Assembly: GCA_944390005.1 (NCBI GenBank)
Contig: CALXOJ010000003.1
Span: 111,329-175,328 of the forward strand
DNA length: 64,000 nucleotides
Direction of reading: 5' to 3'
Source of the DNA: an uncultured Spirochaetota bacterium
GTDB lineage: Bacteria; Spirochaetota; Spirochaetia; JAFGXN01
The notes under the pieces were generated by a model that was given only the letters and a program-made list of their open reading frames with translations, made no database searches and was not told the origin of the DNA. Both the position numbers and the translations under genes were made by a program. This document shows positions 42,851 to 52,377 of this stretch, piece after piece; the stretch's first letter is position 1, and the number at the start of each line of letters is the position of its first letter.

Positions 42851-43809
42851 ACGGCGAAAATGTGCATACCGTTACAGTTGATTACATTGAGGGCGTTTCC
42901 GTGCGTGCGGATTCTTACATTTGCTCCTCCCTGCACTTGTGTGTCCGTTCAAAATTCAAAGAACGGGTTTTCGGTCTGACTGTCAACGGAAAAGCGGCTA
43001 AAGCCTCTGCCGCCGTTAAAAACGGTGACGTTTTACAGTTTGAGCTGCGTCCGTCGGCGGATTCCGTTCTGCCGATGAAGCCGGCTGCCGAGGAGATGCC
43101 GCTCTCTGTTCTGTATGAAGACGAATTCACCCTGATCCTCGACAAACCGACGGGACTGACGGTTCATCCGGCGCCGGGACATTTTTCGGGAACGCTGGTG
43201 AACGGACTTCTTTCCTATCTGAAGGAAGAAGAGAGTGATGATTTCGAAGATGAAAACCGTCCCGGAATTGTTCACCGGCTGGATAAAGATACCTCCGGAG
43301 TCATTCTGACAGCCAAAACGAGAGCGGCCGCCGATTACTACGCCTCCCTTTTTCGCGAACGGAAAGTTCAAAAAGAGTATCGGGCCTTTTTACGCGGTAT
43401 TTTACCTTCCGGAGAGGGAAAAATCGAACGGCGGTTGGTGCGTCACCGGCGGGACCGCAAGCGGTTTACCGTCACCGATTCACCCGATGCCGGCCGCGCG
43501 GCGCTGACCTTTTACAAAGAGTTAAAACGCTGGAAAGACCGTTACAGTCTTGTCTCTTTTTTTCCGCAAACGGGACGAACTCATCAGCTGCGGGTTCATG
43601 CGCAGTCGGTCGGCGCTCCGATTCTCGGCGACCCGATTTACGGAAGACCCGATGCGTTGTTTCCTGAAATTCGATTGATGCTGCATGCCTGTCGGCTGAC
43701 GGTGACGCTTTTCGAAGAAGAGTCTCCGCGGACGTTTGAAGCTGCTTTGCCGCCGATTTTTGAGGAAACTGCCGCTCGCCTGGATGAAATCTTTTCAATG
43801 CGCCGTTAA
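42847..43809 (+). CDS. RluA-family 23S rRNA pseudouridine synthase
   Basis: 320 residues. An N-terminal S4 RNA-binding domain (about 15-75) is followed by the catalytic domain with GIVHRLDKDTSGVILTAKT, which holds the catalytic Asp of the family, and QTGRTHQLRVHAQSVGAPILGDPIYG. The S4 plus RluA layout matches RluD, which modifies helix 69 of 23S rRNA, but RluC-like specificity cannot be excluded. The ATG overlaps the preceding stop. Its 3' end overlaps the convergent barrel-protein gene by four bases. Confidence 0.9.
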   Translation: MNGENVHTVTVDYIEGVSVRADSYICSSLHLCVRSKFKERVFGLTVNGKAAKASAAVKNGDVLQFELRPSADSVLPMKPAAEEMPLSVLYEDEFTLILDKPTGLTVHPAPGHFSGTLVNGLLSYLKEEESDDFEDENRPGIVHRLDKDTSGVILTAKTRAAADYYASLFRERKVQKEYRAFLRGILPSGEGKIERRLVRHRRDRKRFTVTDSPDAGRAALTFYKELKRWKDRYSLVSFFPQTGRTHQLRVHAQSVGAPILGDPIYGRPDALFPEIRLMLHACRLTVTLFEEESPRTFEAALPPIFEETAARLDEIFSMRR

Positions 43810-44417
43810 TTCTGCGCTGTTCCGGGAAGAAAGCTGTCGAAGAGCAGAGCGCAGCCGACGCCGCCGTTCAGACAAACCGGAACATCGCGGCGGAACGCCG
43901 CCGAAAACGGTACAAAAAACCGCACTGTAACCATCTTTGTCTTCATCGGGCGCACATCAAGGAAAACCGCCGCATCGAATGTCGGATAGAAAAAACGGTT
44001 GTCGATCAACTCATATTTTGCGAGCAAAAGCGCCGTGCCGAGTTGAAAACCGGGCATGAGGAGTGATGTTTCGGTTTCGCGGATGCGGTGGCGGTAAAAG
44101 ACGGAAAACTGAGGACCGACGGACGCGTATCCTTTCAGGCTGCGGTCGCCGTTAAAGGCGGACGCTCCGAAAAATTCGCTGCGCAGACCAAAGTGCAGTC
44201 CGACGGAATCGATAAACAGAGCGCCGGCAGTAGCATCAATACGGCCGCCAGGTTGAAAGGCGGAAAATCCGGTATCGCTGCGCGCGCCCTGAAAAGAAAC
44301 GGAAACGGCGGCGGCAAACTGCAAATCAACCGGATTGCGTTCATCAGCGGCCGGCTGAGCAAAGGCGGCGCGCGCGAAAAAGAGCGGCAGGAGAAGGGCA
44401 ATCGGTTTGAGCTTCAT
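43806..44417 (-). CDS. small outer-membrane beta-barrel-like protein
   Basis: About 203 residues from ATG 44417; a TTG two codons upstream overlaps the tatD stop and is the alternative. The signal peptide is KLKPIALLLPLFFARAAFA. The mature part alternates hydrophobic and polar residues, rich in Gly, Phe and Ala (VDLQFAAAVSVSF, GLHFGLRSEFF, VGPQFSVFYRHR, MVTVRFFVPF), as in small OmpA/OmpW-like barrels. It may be an outer membrane protein; no specific family is certain. It is cotranscribed with tatD. Confidence 0.6.
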   Translation of the reverse strand: MKLKPIALLLPLFFARAAFAQPAADERNPVDLQFAAAVSVSFQGARSDTGFSAFQPGGRIDATAGALFIDSVGLHFGLRSEFFGASAFNGDRSLKGYASVGPQFSVFYRHRIRETETSLLMPGFQLGTALLLAKYELIDNRFFYPTFDAAVFLDVRPMKTKMVTVRFFVPFSAAFRRDVPVCLNGGVGCALLFDSFLPGTAQN

Positions 44418-44419
44418 TC

Positions 44420-45205
44420 TCAATCGTCAAAAATGGGACCAAAGAGAGTACGGACATTTTCAGCCGCTCTTTTTTGTATTTCGGGAAGAGGAATTCCTCT
44501 CAATTCCGAGAAGAACCGATAAACGTGTTCGACGTTGGCAGGTGTGTTGACGGTTCCTCGAACCGGAACGGGAGCCAAATACGGAGAATCGGTTTCGAAC
44601 ACCATGCGGTCGAGAGGAACCATGCGGGCAGCCTCTTGAATTGCGCGGGAGTTTTTATAGGTCAAATTACCGCAAAACGAGAGGAAAAATCCGTAGTCAA
44701 GCAGCGTCTTTGCTGTTTCCGGCCCCGAAGAGAAACAGTGAATGACGCCGTGCACGGGTGCATAGTCGGCAAAAAGGCGGATGATCGCTTCATCGGCACT
44801 GCGGCTGTGAATCACGACGGGAAGTCCGAGTTCGGCTGCCAATTCGATCTGTTTTCGAGCCAATGCTGTCTGTTTTTCGGGAGATCCGTAGCCCTCACAG
44901 TAGAAATCCAGTCCAAACTCGCCGATGCCGCAAATTTCACTGCGATGCCGGAGAACCGTTTCACGAAACTGCTTGAAAGCGCGGTCGATGTCGGACTGCG
45001 GTTCGGCCGACAGTGCGGGATAAAGTCCGGCGGTGAACGCAATACGGCCATTGCGTCCGTTTTTCATTGCCAACCGCGGTTCCAAATCGTCGGGAAGCGT
45101 ACCGATATCAATGACGGCGATCTCCGTTCCGTCTAAAAACGGTTCTACGGAAACACCGCGTTCGGCAATGTGGGGGAGATGAGCGTGCGTATCAATCCAT
45201 TCCAT
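44420..45205 (-). CDS. tatD: TatD-family metal-dependent deoxyribonuclease
   Basis: 261 residues. Metal-binding motifs of the amidohydrolase fold: IDTHAHLPH at the N-terminus, GEFGLDFY, PVVIHSRSADEA, GVIHCFSSG and FETDSPYLAPVPVRG. TatD proteins degrade DNA 3' ends and may act in repair or quality control. The ATG at 45205 lies six bases after TAAAAT and lacks a Shine-Dalgarno, suggesting a leaderless mRNA. Confidence 0.92.
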   Translation of the reverse strand: MEWIDTHAHLPHIAERGVSVEPFLDGTEIAVIDIGTLPDDLEPRLAMKNGRNGRIAFTAGLYPALSAEPQSDIDRAFKQFRETVLRHRSEICGIGEFGLDFYCEGYGSPEKQTALARKQIELAAELGLPVVIHSRSADEAIIRLFADYAPVHGVIHCFSSGPETAKTLLDYGFFLSFCGNLTYKNSRAIQEAARMVPLDRMVFETDSPYLAPVPVRGTVNTPANVEHVYRFFSELRGIPLPEIQKRAAENVRTLFGPIFDD

Positions 45206-45211
45206 ATTTCG

Positions 45212-45220
45212 ATTTTACCA
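45212..45220 (-). promoter_or_regulatory. tatD extended -10 box, leaderless geometry
   Basis: On the minus strand TGG-TAAAAT forms an extended -10 box ending six bases before the tatD ATG. No good -35 is visible, as in other extended -10 promoters. Confidence 0.5.
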
Positions 45221-45275
45221 CAGTCGTCGAAAAAAGGCATTACAAAACGGGAAAATCGGCGAACTTTTTCCGCTT

Positions 45276-46235
45276 TTAGAAAACAGCCTTCGAAAAACCT
45301 GCCGGAAACGGTTCCCGGCGGGTGAAATCGGGAGTCCAGTCGACGGCACACTCTTCGTTCTCCTGAAAAAAACAGTCGTCCCATCCTTTTTGAATCAAAT
45401 TTTCTTTTAAAATTGTCTCTTCAGAAGGGGAAAGACGGCGGTTGAGCGGCGGCGGAAGTTCGGAGAAGGGGAGATAATCGGTTAAAAGGGAAAAAACGGC
45501 GCCGAGAGGACGAAAATCTCTTTCATAGCGGTCGATGACAGTTTGCGAATCGGCGGCTGCGCCCGGCAGCGCTAAGTGGCGGACGATGACTCCTTGCTTC
45601 ATCAACGGATGAAAAAGCTTCAGGCGGTCGTTGTAAAAGTCGGCGAAGAGCGGCGGTTTGGCAAGACACATGGCTCGAATGGCTGCAGCCGCTGTTTTCG
45701 GATAATCGGCGGCGTTAAACAGTCGTTGGGCACTTTTCCGATCAGCGGTTTTAAAGTCGGCGAGGTAAATGTCAACAACCGCGTTTAATGCGGCAATTGT
45801 TTCGAGCGTTTCGTATCCGGAGCTGTTCCATACAACGGGAATTGTCAAACCGTCGTTTTTAGCTCTTTTTAGAGCGGCGATGATGAGCGGTGCGTGCGGC
45901 GTGCCCGTCACAAGGTTGACATTTTCGGCGCCGGCTTCCTGCAAACGCAGAAAAAGAGCTGCCAATTCGGTTTCGGAAAATACGCGTCCCTGAGAATGCG
46001 GACGGCTGATTCCTCGATTCTGACAAAAGATACAGCCGAGACTGCAGCCGCAGAAAAAAACGGTTCCCGATCCTTCGGCAGCGGAAATCGGCGGTTCTTC
46101 TCCGAAGTGCAGACCGCTCCATGCCACGCGCGCGGTTTCGGTTTCGCCGCAAAAGCCGGCGGCCGTTTGGCGGTCAACGCCGCAGGCGCGGGGGCAAAGG
46201 CGGCAGTCTGCGTAGGAGAGATCGGCGTCAGACAC
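45276..46235 (-). CDS. PflA-like radical SAM protein
   Basis: 319 residues from a GTG at 46235 that overlaps the transporter stop; a TTG eight codons upstream is possible. An N-terminal pair of cysteines (DCRLCPRACGV) is followed by the radical SAM cluster motif CGCSLGCIFCQN. Further blocks are NLVTGTPHAPLIIAAL, VVWNSSGYETLE, IYLADFKTAD and VIVRHLALPG. Members resemble pyruvate-formate-lyase activating enzymes but their substrates are mostly unknown. No glycyl-radical enzyme gene is in the window. It is read with the upstream permease. Confidence 0.85.
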   Translation of the reverse strand: MSDADLSYADCRLCPRACGVDRQTAAGFCGETETARVAWSGLHFGEEPPISAAEGSGTVFFCGCSLGCIFCQNRGISRPHSQGRVFSETELAALFLRLQEAGAENVNLVTGTPHAPLIIAALKRAKNDGLTIPVVWNSSGYETLETIAALNAVVDIYLADFKTADRKSAQRLFNAADYPKTAAAAIRAMCLAKPPLFADFYNDRLKLFHPLMKQGVIVRHLALPGAAADSQTVIDRYERDFRPLGAVFSLLTDYLPFSELPPPLNRRLSPSEETILKENLIQKGWDDCFFQENEECAVDWTPDFTRREPFPAGFSKAVF

Positions 46236-48135
46236 CTTTTTTTCGAATGCGGTCGGCAAGCAGAATCGAGTTGCGGATGTCGTTCGGAGACTTCAGCGCA
46301 TCCCAATTCTTCATAAAATCGGTATTTTTAACGATTTGCGCAATAGCCATCAGCGTCTGCAGGTGGAAGTTGCGTTCGTCGGTCGAGCCGGCCAACGCGA
46401 AAATTGCTTTTACCGCCGGTTTGTCCTTGTCGAAAACGATGCCCCGTTCCGATCGAATCACGATGATTTCGTATTGATTTTCTCCTTTGAACAGAAAGTG
46501 GGGAACCGCCAACCCTTCTCCGATAACGGTCGAAGACTCTTTTTCCCTCTCTTCAAGCAGGGAAATAATTTCCTCTTCTTCCAGCGGCAGCCGTTTTGCC
46601 GCTTCGTGTGCAATCGCCTTGAAAATATCGTTGCGGGTTAAAATGCCGTCTTTTTCCGTAAAATTGAGAATGGCGGCTGTTTTAATAATGCGGTCGAATC
46701 GGTCTTCGATGATTTGATCTCGCTCCATTAAAATATTTTTCAATTCGTTTTCGAGATTTTCCGATTTCAATTCTTTGTTTGTCAGCCGTTCAACAACGTG
46801 GATAAGGGCAAAGGTTCGGTTTTTTCGCGATTTCGAGTAGGCAAAATACCAAATCAGCGACAGTGCGAAAAACGCAGCGGTCACCAGAAACGGAATCCAT
46901 CCCAATTGAATCAGCATCAGCGAATTGATGATGATTCCGGCGATCGGAATCCACGGATAGAGAGGCGCTTTAAAAATCGGTTTGTAGTTGGTCAGTCGAC
47001 TGGCGCGCATCAATATCAGCGACAAATTGTCGAAAACTGCCAAAAGAAGCATCATTGCTGAAGCGACTGTAACCAAGCCTTCCAAATCGAGGATCAAGAT
47101 CGTGAAAATCATGAAGCCCGATGTTAAAATGATGGAAATGTACGGAGTTTTGTATTTGTAGGAAACTTTTCCGAAAATTTCGGGAATCAGATTGTCTTCA
47201 GCCATTGCCATCGGATTGCGGGAAGCGCTCATGATGCCGGCGTTGGCGGTGGTGATGAAGGCGCTCATGGCAGCCAATGCCATCAAAATGAAGCCCGGTT
47301 TTCCCCAAAATACTTCGGCAGCGGTTGAAAGCGGCGTCTGCGTGGACGCCATCTCGTCGGGCGGAAGAATTCCGACCGTGATAAAGGCGATGGCGGCGTA
47401 AAGCAGCGAGACGACGACAAAGGCGGTAAACATTGCCGACGGAATCGTCTTTCCCGGGTTTTTGACTTCGGCCGCAATCGAAGCAATGTTGGTCAGTCCG
47501 CCGAATGAAACGAAGATTAAACCGGCTGTCCAAATCATCAGATAGATCGTCGGAAGCGGTTTCGGATCCGGATTTTCAACGGATGCGAAAAAATCAACGA
47601 AGTGTTCCGGATTAACGGAAAAAAATCCCGCAAGGACGTAGAGAATCATGGCGGCGAGCAGAAAAACCACCAGAATGATTTGCAGGCGGCCGCTTTCTTT
47701 GACACTCAGAATGTTGGTAACCATGAAAAACAGTGTACAAAGCGTAGCGAGGATTTTAACCGCAATTTCGGTATTCATCCCTGCCGATTCGGGTATCAGA
47801 AGCTCCAAAAAGATACCGATACCCAAAAGAGCGAACGCGCTTTTCATAGCCAACGACAGCCAATTGGTAAATCCGGCGAACGTTCCGAACAGAGGACCGA
47901 GCGTCGTGTTGGTAAAATAATACGAACCGCCCGACTTCGGCATGGCTGTTGCCAGTTCCGCTTTTGAAAGCATAGCGGGAATAATGAAGACGGCTGCCAG
48001 CAGATACGAAAAGACAATGGCGGGTCCCGAGTAACGGAACGCCAATGACGGCAGAATAAAAATTCCCGAGCTGATCATGGCTCCGGAGGCGATGCAGAAA
48101 ACCTCGGCAAAACCGAGCGTCCGTTTCAATTCCAT
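46228..48135 (-). CDS. APC amino-acid permease fused to PTS EIIA-type domain
   Basis: 635 residues. Residues 1-425 are an APC-superfamily permease with about 12 helices (GFAEVFCIASGAMISSGIFILP, MPKSGGSYYFTNTTLG, FVSFGGLTNIASIAAEVKNPGKTIP, SASRNPMAMAEDNLIPE). A charged linker with helical character (about 430-490) leads to a C-terminal domain (about 490-635) resembling PTS EIIA type 2 (PtsN/fructose-like). Its core IGEGLAVPHF carries His546 at the phospho-histidine position, and TDERNFHLQTLMAIAQIV also fits. The permease imports or exchanges an amino acid; the EIIA domain could gate transport by phosphorylation. No other PTS gene lies nearby. Confidence 0.85.
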   Translation of the reverse strand: MELKRTLGFAEVFCIASGAMISSGIFILPSLAFRYSGPAIVFSYLLAAVFIIPAMLSKAELATAMPKSGGSYYFTNTTLGPLFGTFAGFTNWLSLAMKSAFALLGIGIFLELLIPESAGMNTEIAVKILATLCTLFFMVTNILSVKESGRLQIILVVFLLAAMILYVLAGFFSVNPEHFVDFFASVENPDPKPLPTIYLMIWTAGLIFVSFGGLTNIASIAAEVKNPGKTIPSAMFTAFVVVSLLYAAIAFITVGILPPDEMASTQTPLSTAAEVFWGKPGFILMALAAMSAFITTANAGIMSASRNPMAMAEDNLIPEIFGKVSYKYKTPYISIILTSGFMIFTILILDLEGLVTVASAMMLLLAVFDNLSLILMRASRLTNYKPIFKAPLYPWIPIAGIIINSLMLIQLGWIPFLVTAAFFALSLIWYFAYSKSRKNRTFALIHVVERLTNKELKSENLENELKNILMERDQIIEDRFDRIIKTAAILNFTEKDGILTRNDIFKAIAHEAAKRLPLEEEEIISLLEEREKESSTVIGEGLAVPHFLFKGENQYEIIVIRSERGIVFDKDKPAVKAIFALAGSTDERNFHLQTLMAIAQIVKNTDFMKNWDALKSPNDIRNSILLADRIRKKGV

Positions 48136-48484
48136 TCAATTCTCCTGTTGTTTTCGGCAAAAAATTGAAAAAAAGCGAATATCGCCTTCAAATCAGATGC
48201 CGGAAAGCGTATTTTTTTTCGGAAAGTACCGGAAATCGGATGTTTCTTTCGGGTGCAGCTTTTCAACCGCAAAATGACCGCCGCCGCATTCGCGAAACGG
48301 CACCGACTGCAGGATAAAATTTTCGGCGTGACGGCGTTGTTTTTGATCCAAATGCGAATGTGATTCAAGCAGATTTTATTCATTCGGCTCCCTTTGCGGT
48401 TGCATTTTTTGAGTTGACTCGATATAATCAAGGTCGGTGAATTTTCAACCATTATAATTATATCCGAGACGGAGTTCTTTGTAA
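48136..48484. other. intergenic region between divergent genes, no gene seen
   Basis: 349 bases between the divergent permease and sugar kinase genes. Short open frames on both strands show no ribosome site or protein-like composition. A good promoter for the kinase is at its right end, and small inverted repeats occur around 48205-48245. Nothing else could be assigned. Confidence 0.6.
48400..48428 (+). promoter_or_regulatory. sugar kinase promoter
   Basis: TTGCAT, 17 bases, TATAAT. A second TATAAT at about 48455-48460 followed by TTATAT is a possible alternative start site nearer the ATG at 48485. Confidence 0.65.
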
Positions 48485-49867
48485 ATGCCAACAATAAAAA
48501 ATTTGAGCAATAAATTTGAATCCTTTTTTGGAAGAAAACCGACGGGAGAAGCATTCGCTCCCGGGCGAATTAATTTAATCGGCGACCATTTGGATTACAA
48601 TAATTGTCCCGTTTTACCGTTTGCGGTCGATTTGCGGATTTCCGCCGTCTTTGCGCCTCGCGAAGATAATCGCATTTGTATTCTGGATTCTCTTGCCCGT
48701 CGCGGACAGCGGAGTTTTGACGCCGAAGCATACATTGCGCCTTATGAAACCAGCGATTGGGGAAATTATCCGAAAGCCGCCGTTCAGGGGATTGTTGCGG
48801 ATCAAATCGGCGGAGGGCGGCGATTTAAGGGGTTTGACGCCGTCATTGAGTCGAATTTGCCTTCTGCAGGGGGATTGAGCTCTTCGTCTGCGTTTGTGGT
48901 TTTAACAGGAATGATTTTTTGTGTTGTCAACGGATTTGAGTATACGCCTCTTGAATTTTCATCTTTGATGGCGGCCGCCGAGCGCTACGTCGGTACTCAA
49001 GGCGGCGGAATGGATCAGACTGCCTGTATTAACGGCAAAAACGGAAAAGTGTTAAAAATCGATTTCAATCCGCTGCACTGCCGTTCGTTTTCTGTTCCTG
49101 ACGGTGTTTCCTTTGTCATCGCCGACTCTTTGATCAAAGCGCAAAAAACAGAAGCCGCTATGGCTCTTTATAACAGCAAACCGATAGAAAGCAGAATGGC
49201 GACAGCGATTTTAAACCGGCGTCTGCCGGCAGTGTTGAAAACCGCTTGTCCGCCGTTTTCACTCGGCGATTTGACGGCGGAAAAACTCGGCGCAACAGAA
49301 AACGAAATCGACCGCGTCGTTTTTTCGGTTTTAAAAGAGGGCGGATATACCTATGAAGAAGCCGCGGCTGCGGCCGGCATGAGCGTCGATGAGTTAACAC
49401 GCAGCTGCTGCTTGATGTCGGATAAAACGCCGCTTCCCGAACCGCCAAACGGATTCGAATTATTTAAACGAGTTCGTCACGTTTTGACTGAACGGCGCCG
49501 CGTTGAACAGTGTGCGCAGGCGTTGGAAACCGGGGATGTGGAAACCGTCGGACGGTTGATGTTCGAATCGCACGCAAGCGGCCGCGATGACGGCGGATTC
49601 AGTTGTCCCGAATCGGATAGCTTAACCGAAATTGCCCGCGCCGCCGGTGCGTTAGGATCGAGGCAAACGGGCGGCGGATTCGGCGGCTTCAACGTCAGTT
49701 TGGTCCGCAGCGGTGAAACGGAGGCGTTTAAAGAAAAACTCATGAAGGACTACTACGAAACTTATCTGAGCCGTATGCATCCCGAAATTTCTGCTGAAGC
49801 GAAATCATCGGCAGTGTTTACCGTTATTCCATCAGACGGTGCCTGTGTTCGGCAGATGTCGATTTAA
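48485..49867 (+). CDS. GHMP sugar kinase, GALK2-like (galactose or GalNAc kinase)
   Basis: 460 residues, about 70 longer than bacterial GalK. Motifs: APGRINLIGDHLDYNN (galactokinase signature, with Asp for the usual Glu), PSAGGLSSSSAF (ATP loop), AAERYVGTQGGGMDQTA with catalytic Asp, and GSRQTGGGFGG. The ERY[IV]GT-GGGMDQ block, the long segment ending FELFKRVRHVLTERRRVEQ and the SHASGRDD/CPESD region match eukaryotic GALK2 (N-acetylgalactosamine kinase) better than E. coli GalK as I remember them. The product would be galactose-1-phosphate or GalNAc-1-phosphate. No galT or galE is adjacent. It is followed by sppA after 12 bases. Confidence 0.85.
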   Translation: MPTIKNLSNKFESFFGRKPTGEAFAPGRINLIGDHLDYNNCPVLPFAVDLRISAVFAPREDNRICILDSLARRGQRSFDAEAYIAPYETSDWGNYPKAAVQGIVADQIGGGRRFKGFDAVIESNLPSAGGLSSSSAFVVLTGMIFCVVNGFEYTPLEFSSLMAAAERYVGTQGGGMDQTACINGKNGKVLKIDFNPLHCRSFSVPDGVSFVIADSLIKAQKTEAAMALYNSKPIESRMATAILNRRLPAVLKTACPPFSLGDLTAEKLGATENEIDRVVFSVLKEGGYTYEEAAAAAGMSVDELTRSCCLMSDKTPLPEPPNGFELFKRVRHVLTERRRVEQCAQALETGDVETVGRLMFESHASGRDDGGFSCPESDSLTEIARAAGALGSRQTGGGFGGFNVSLVRSGETEAFKEKLMKDYYETYLSRMHPEISAEAKSSAVFTVIPSDGACVRQMSI

Positions 49868-49879
49868 AACGGAGAAGAC

Positions 49880-51700
49880 ATGAATCAAAATCCAAACGAC
49901 CATGAACCGCAGCCGCTGCTCCTTCGTATTTTTAAAGGGATCGACCTCTTTCGATTGATTGTCACCAACATCTTATTTTTATTTTTGCTGTTTTTGATTT
50001 ACGGCGTTTACACCGCTTTTCGCTCAGACCCTGTGCCGCTTTCATCGGGAGACGTTCTGACTGTGCCGTTTTCGGGATTTCTTGTCGAACAATCGGCAGT
50101 CGGTGATCCGTTGGATATGTGGGGGTTCAGTCCGCAAGAGTCGACCGTTGTTTCCAATGTGGTTCGCGCCCTGCGTTTGGCTGCCGACGACGACGGCATC
50201 GCTGAAGCGTATCTTGATTTTTCGAATCTTTACGGCGGTTCTTTAGCGCAGGCTGAAGAAATCGCGGAAGCTGTCGCTGCGTTTTGCGCGTCGGGAAAGC
50301 CGATTACCGTCTTTTCGACTCTGTATTCGCAGGTCGATTTGCTGCCTGCATCTTACGCCGATGAGATTTACCTCGATCCGATGGGAACGGTGAGTCTGAA
50401 CGGCTTTTCACATTATGAATTTTTTTACGGAGATTTTGCCGAAAAGTTTGGGGTCGATTTTAACGTCATTAAAGCCGGCGAATGGAAAGGGGCTGCCGAA
50501 GCGTATTCCGGAAATGCTATGTCTGCCGAATTGAAAGCGCAGCTGAACGGTTATCTGTCAGATCTGCGCAGTCGTTACGCCGAAATTCTTGAAAAAAACC
50601 GCGGTTTGGAAAACGGTGCATTTGGAGCATACATTCGGAATTATTCGCAGCTGTTGGCAGAGTCTGGCGGCAACGGAGCGCAGACTGCTGAACGGTTCGG
50701 TTGGGTGGACGGTCTCAAAACCGATCGGGAGCTTTGGCTTGAAAAAGGATGGATAGAAAAAGAAACTGAATCGGAATCTGATCGGTGGTTTTATTACACC
50801 GATTACTTGCTGACCAAAAAACGAAAACCGGCTGAAAAGAAAATCGCTGTTTTGCCGATCACCGGACCGATTCACATCGGCGGAACGGCAGATGGTGACG
50901 CTTCCATTCTTGTGCCGTTGATTGACAAAGCTGCCGAGCGCAGTGATGTGATTGCTTTGATTTTGCGAATTGATTCGGGCGGCGGAGATGTTTGGGCGTC
51001 TGAAGAAATTCGCCGGGCAGTGAGCCGATTTAAAAATACCGGCCGCCCCGTTGTTGTTTCCATGGCGGGAACGGCAGCTTCGGGAGCGTACTGGATTTCC
51101 ACCGCAGCGGATATCATTATTGCCGATGCGTTTAGCGTTACCGGATCCATCGGTGTTTTCGGTCTTTCGCCGACGGTCAACCGTTTTCTTTCCCGTTATC
51201 CCGGAATTTCCGTCGACGGCGTTCAAACCGATCCGGCCGCCGCCGTTTATTCCCCGTTTTTGCCTCAATCCGAGGAGACGGCGTCTGTTCGCAGTTTGGA
51301 AATGCAGGCTGTTTACGACCGCTTTTTGGAGCTGACGGCTCAATCGCGCGGATGGACGGTTGAAGAAGCGGCGGCGGTTGCCGGCGGAAAAGTGTATACC
51401 GGTTTCCAAGCGGCGCAAATCGGTTTAGTTGACGAAATCGGCGGGTTTTCGCAAGCTGTTGCCGCCGTGCTCAAAAAAGCTGATTGGGAAGGTCATGCCG
51501 TTGAAATTGAGTACTTGACGCATGCGTTGAGTTTTACGGAGGCGCTTTTGGGGCGCGGCGGAATTCCGCTTTCCCGGCTTTCGGCTGCCCGAAAAGAGTT
51601 TTTTACCGCACTGCTGCTTCCGTCCGCCGGTCAGCCGGCGGCGCTTTTCCATCCCGTCGATACAACGGAAATTACGGAAAAAAAAGGAGCCTCATTTTGA
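49880..51700 (+). CDS. sppA: signal peptide peptidase SppA, 67K type
   Basis: 606 residues, the long double-domain form. One N-terminal transmembrane helix (about 24-46, LIVTNILFLFLLFLIYGVY) anchors the protein. The catalytic Lys203 lies in IKAGEWKGAAEAYSG of the first half, and the nucleophile Ser401 in MAGTAASGAYWIS of the second half, as in E. coli SppA. It cleaves leftover signal peptides in the inner membrane with the active site outside the cytoplasm. The ATG has GGAG upstream. The following pseudouridine synthase starts at TTG overlapping its stop. Confidence 0.94.
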   Translation: MNQNPNDHEPQPLLLRIFKGIDLFRLIVTNILFLFLLFLIYGVYTAFRSDPVPLSSGDVLTVPFSGFLVEQSAVGDPLDMWGFSPQESTVVSNVVRALRLAADDDGIAEAYLDFSNLYGGSLAQAEEIAEAVAAFCASGKPITVFSTLYSQVDLLPASYADEIYLDPMGTVSLNGFSHYEFFYGDFAEKFGVDFNVIKAGEWKGAAEAYSGNAMSAELKAQLNGYLSDLRSRYAEILEKNRGLENGAFGAYIRNYSQLLAESGGNGAQTAERFGWVDGLKTDRELWLEKGWIEKETESESDRWFYYTDYLLTKKRKPAEKKIAVLPITGPIHIGGTADGDASILVPLIDKAAERSDVIALILRIDSGGGDVWASEEIRRAVSRFKNTGRPVVVSMAGTAASGAYWISTAADIIIADAFSVTGSIGVFGLSPTVNRFLSRYPGISVDGVQTDPAAAVYSPFLPQSEETASVRSLEMQAVYDRFLELTAQSRGWTVEEAAAVAGGKVYTGFQAAQIGLVDEIGGFSQAVAAVLKKADWEGHAVEIEYLTHALSFTEALLGRGGIPLSRLSAARKEFFTALLLPSAGQPAALFHPVDTTEITEKKGASF

Positions 51701-52377
51701 AATTTGAAGAACGGATTCTCTACGAAGACAATCACCTCATTGCTGTATATAAACCGAACGGAGAGCCGGTGCAAAACGACGAATCCGGAGATGAATCTCT
51801 TTCAGATAAAGTCAAAGCGTTTATCAAAAAACGAGATCGCAAACCGGGAAATGTCTTTCTCGGCCTGATTCACCGCCTCGATCGTCCGACAAGCGGCATT
51901 GTTCTCTTTGCTAAAACGTCGAAAGCACTTTCGAGAATGAATGAACAGTTTCGTGACCGCCGCACAGGCAAACGCTACTTTGCCGTTGTTGAAGCGATGC
52001 CGCCGGATGAAGAGGGAGTCTTGGTCGGTTATCTCAAAAAAAACGGAGAGAAAAACAAGAGTTTCGTTTTTGATTCTCCTGTCAAAGATTCCAAACGGGC
52101 GGAGCTGAGGTATCAGCTCATTGGCTGCTCAGACCGTTACTTTTGCCTTAAAATTGATTTAATGACCGGACGCCACCATCAAATTCGAGCGCAGCTTTCC
52201 CATGCCGGAATGCCGATTCGCGGAGACGTCAAATACGGTTCTAAACGGGCTTTGCGCGACAACAGCATCATGCTTCACGCCGGCGAACTGACCTTCGAGC
52301 ATCCGATTACCAAAGACAAAATCGAGTTAAAAGCGCGTGCAGGCGGCGATCCGCTTTGGCGTTACTTTGATGTTTGA
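51697..52377 (+). CDS. RluA-family pseudouridine synthase, no S4 domain
   Basis: 226 residues, TTG start overlapping the sppA stop, with AAAGGAG at 51684-51690. It consists of the catalytic domain only: [39 protein letters not shown] with the catalytic Asp, [26 protein letters not shown]. It isomerises a uridine in rRNA or tRNA; without the S4 domain an RluA or TruC-like target is more likely than RluD. Its 3' end overlaps glnS by 16 bases. Confidence 0.9.
   Translation: MKFEERILYEDNHLIAVYKPNGEPVQNDESGDESLSDKVKAFIKKRDRKPGNVFLGLIHRLDRPTSGIVLFAKTSKALSRMNEQFRDRRTGKRYFAVVEAMPPDEEGVLVGYLKKNGEKNKSFVFDSPVKDSKRAELRYQLIGCSDRYFCLKIDLMTGRHHQIRAQLSHAGMPIRGDVKYGSKRALRDNSIMLHAGELTFEHPITKDKIELKARAGGDPLWRYFDV

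Noticed and set aside
48126..48554. 142-residue minus-strand open frame in the permease-kinase intergenic region
   Set aside because: It overlaps the kinase start and the kinase promoter, lacks a ribosome site and has no family-like features.
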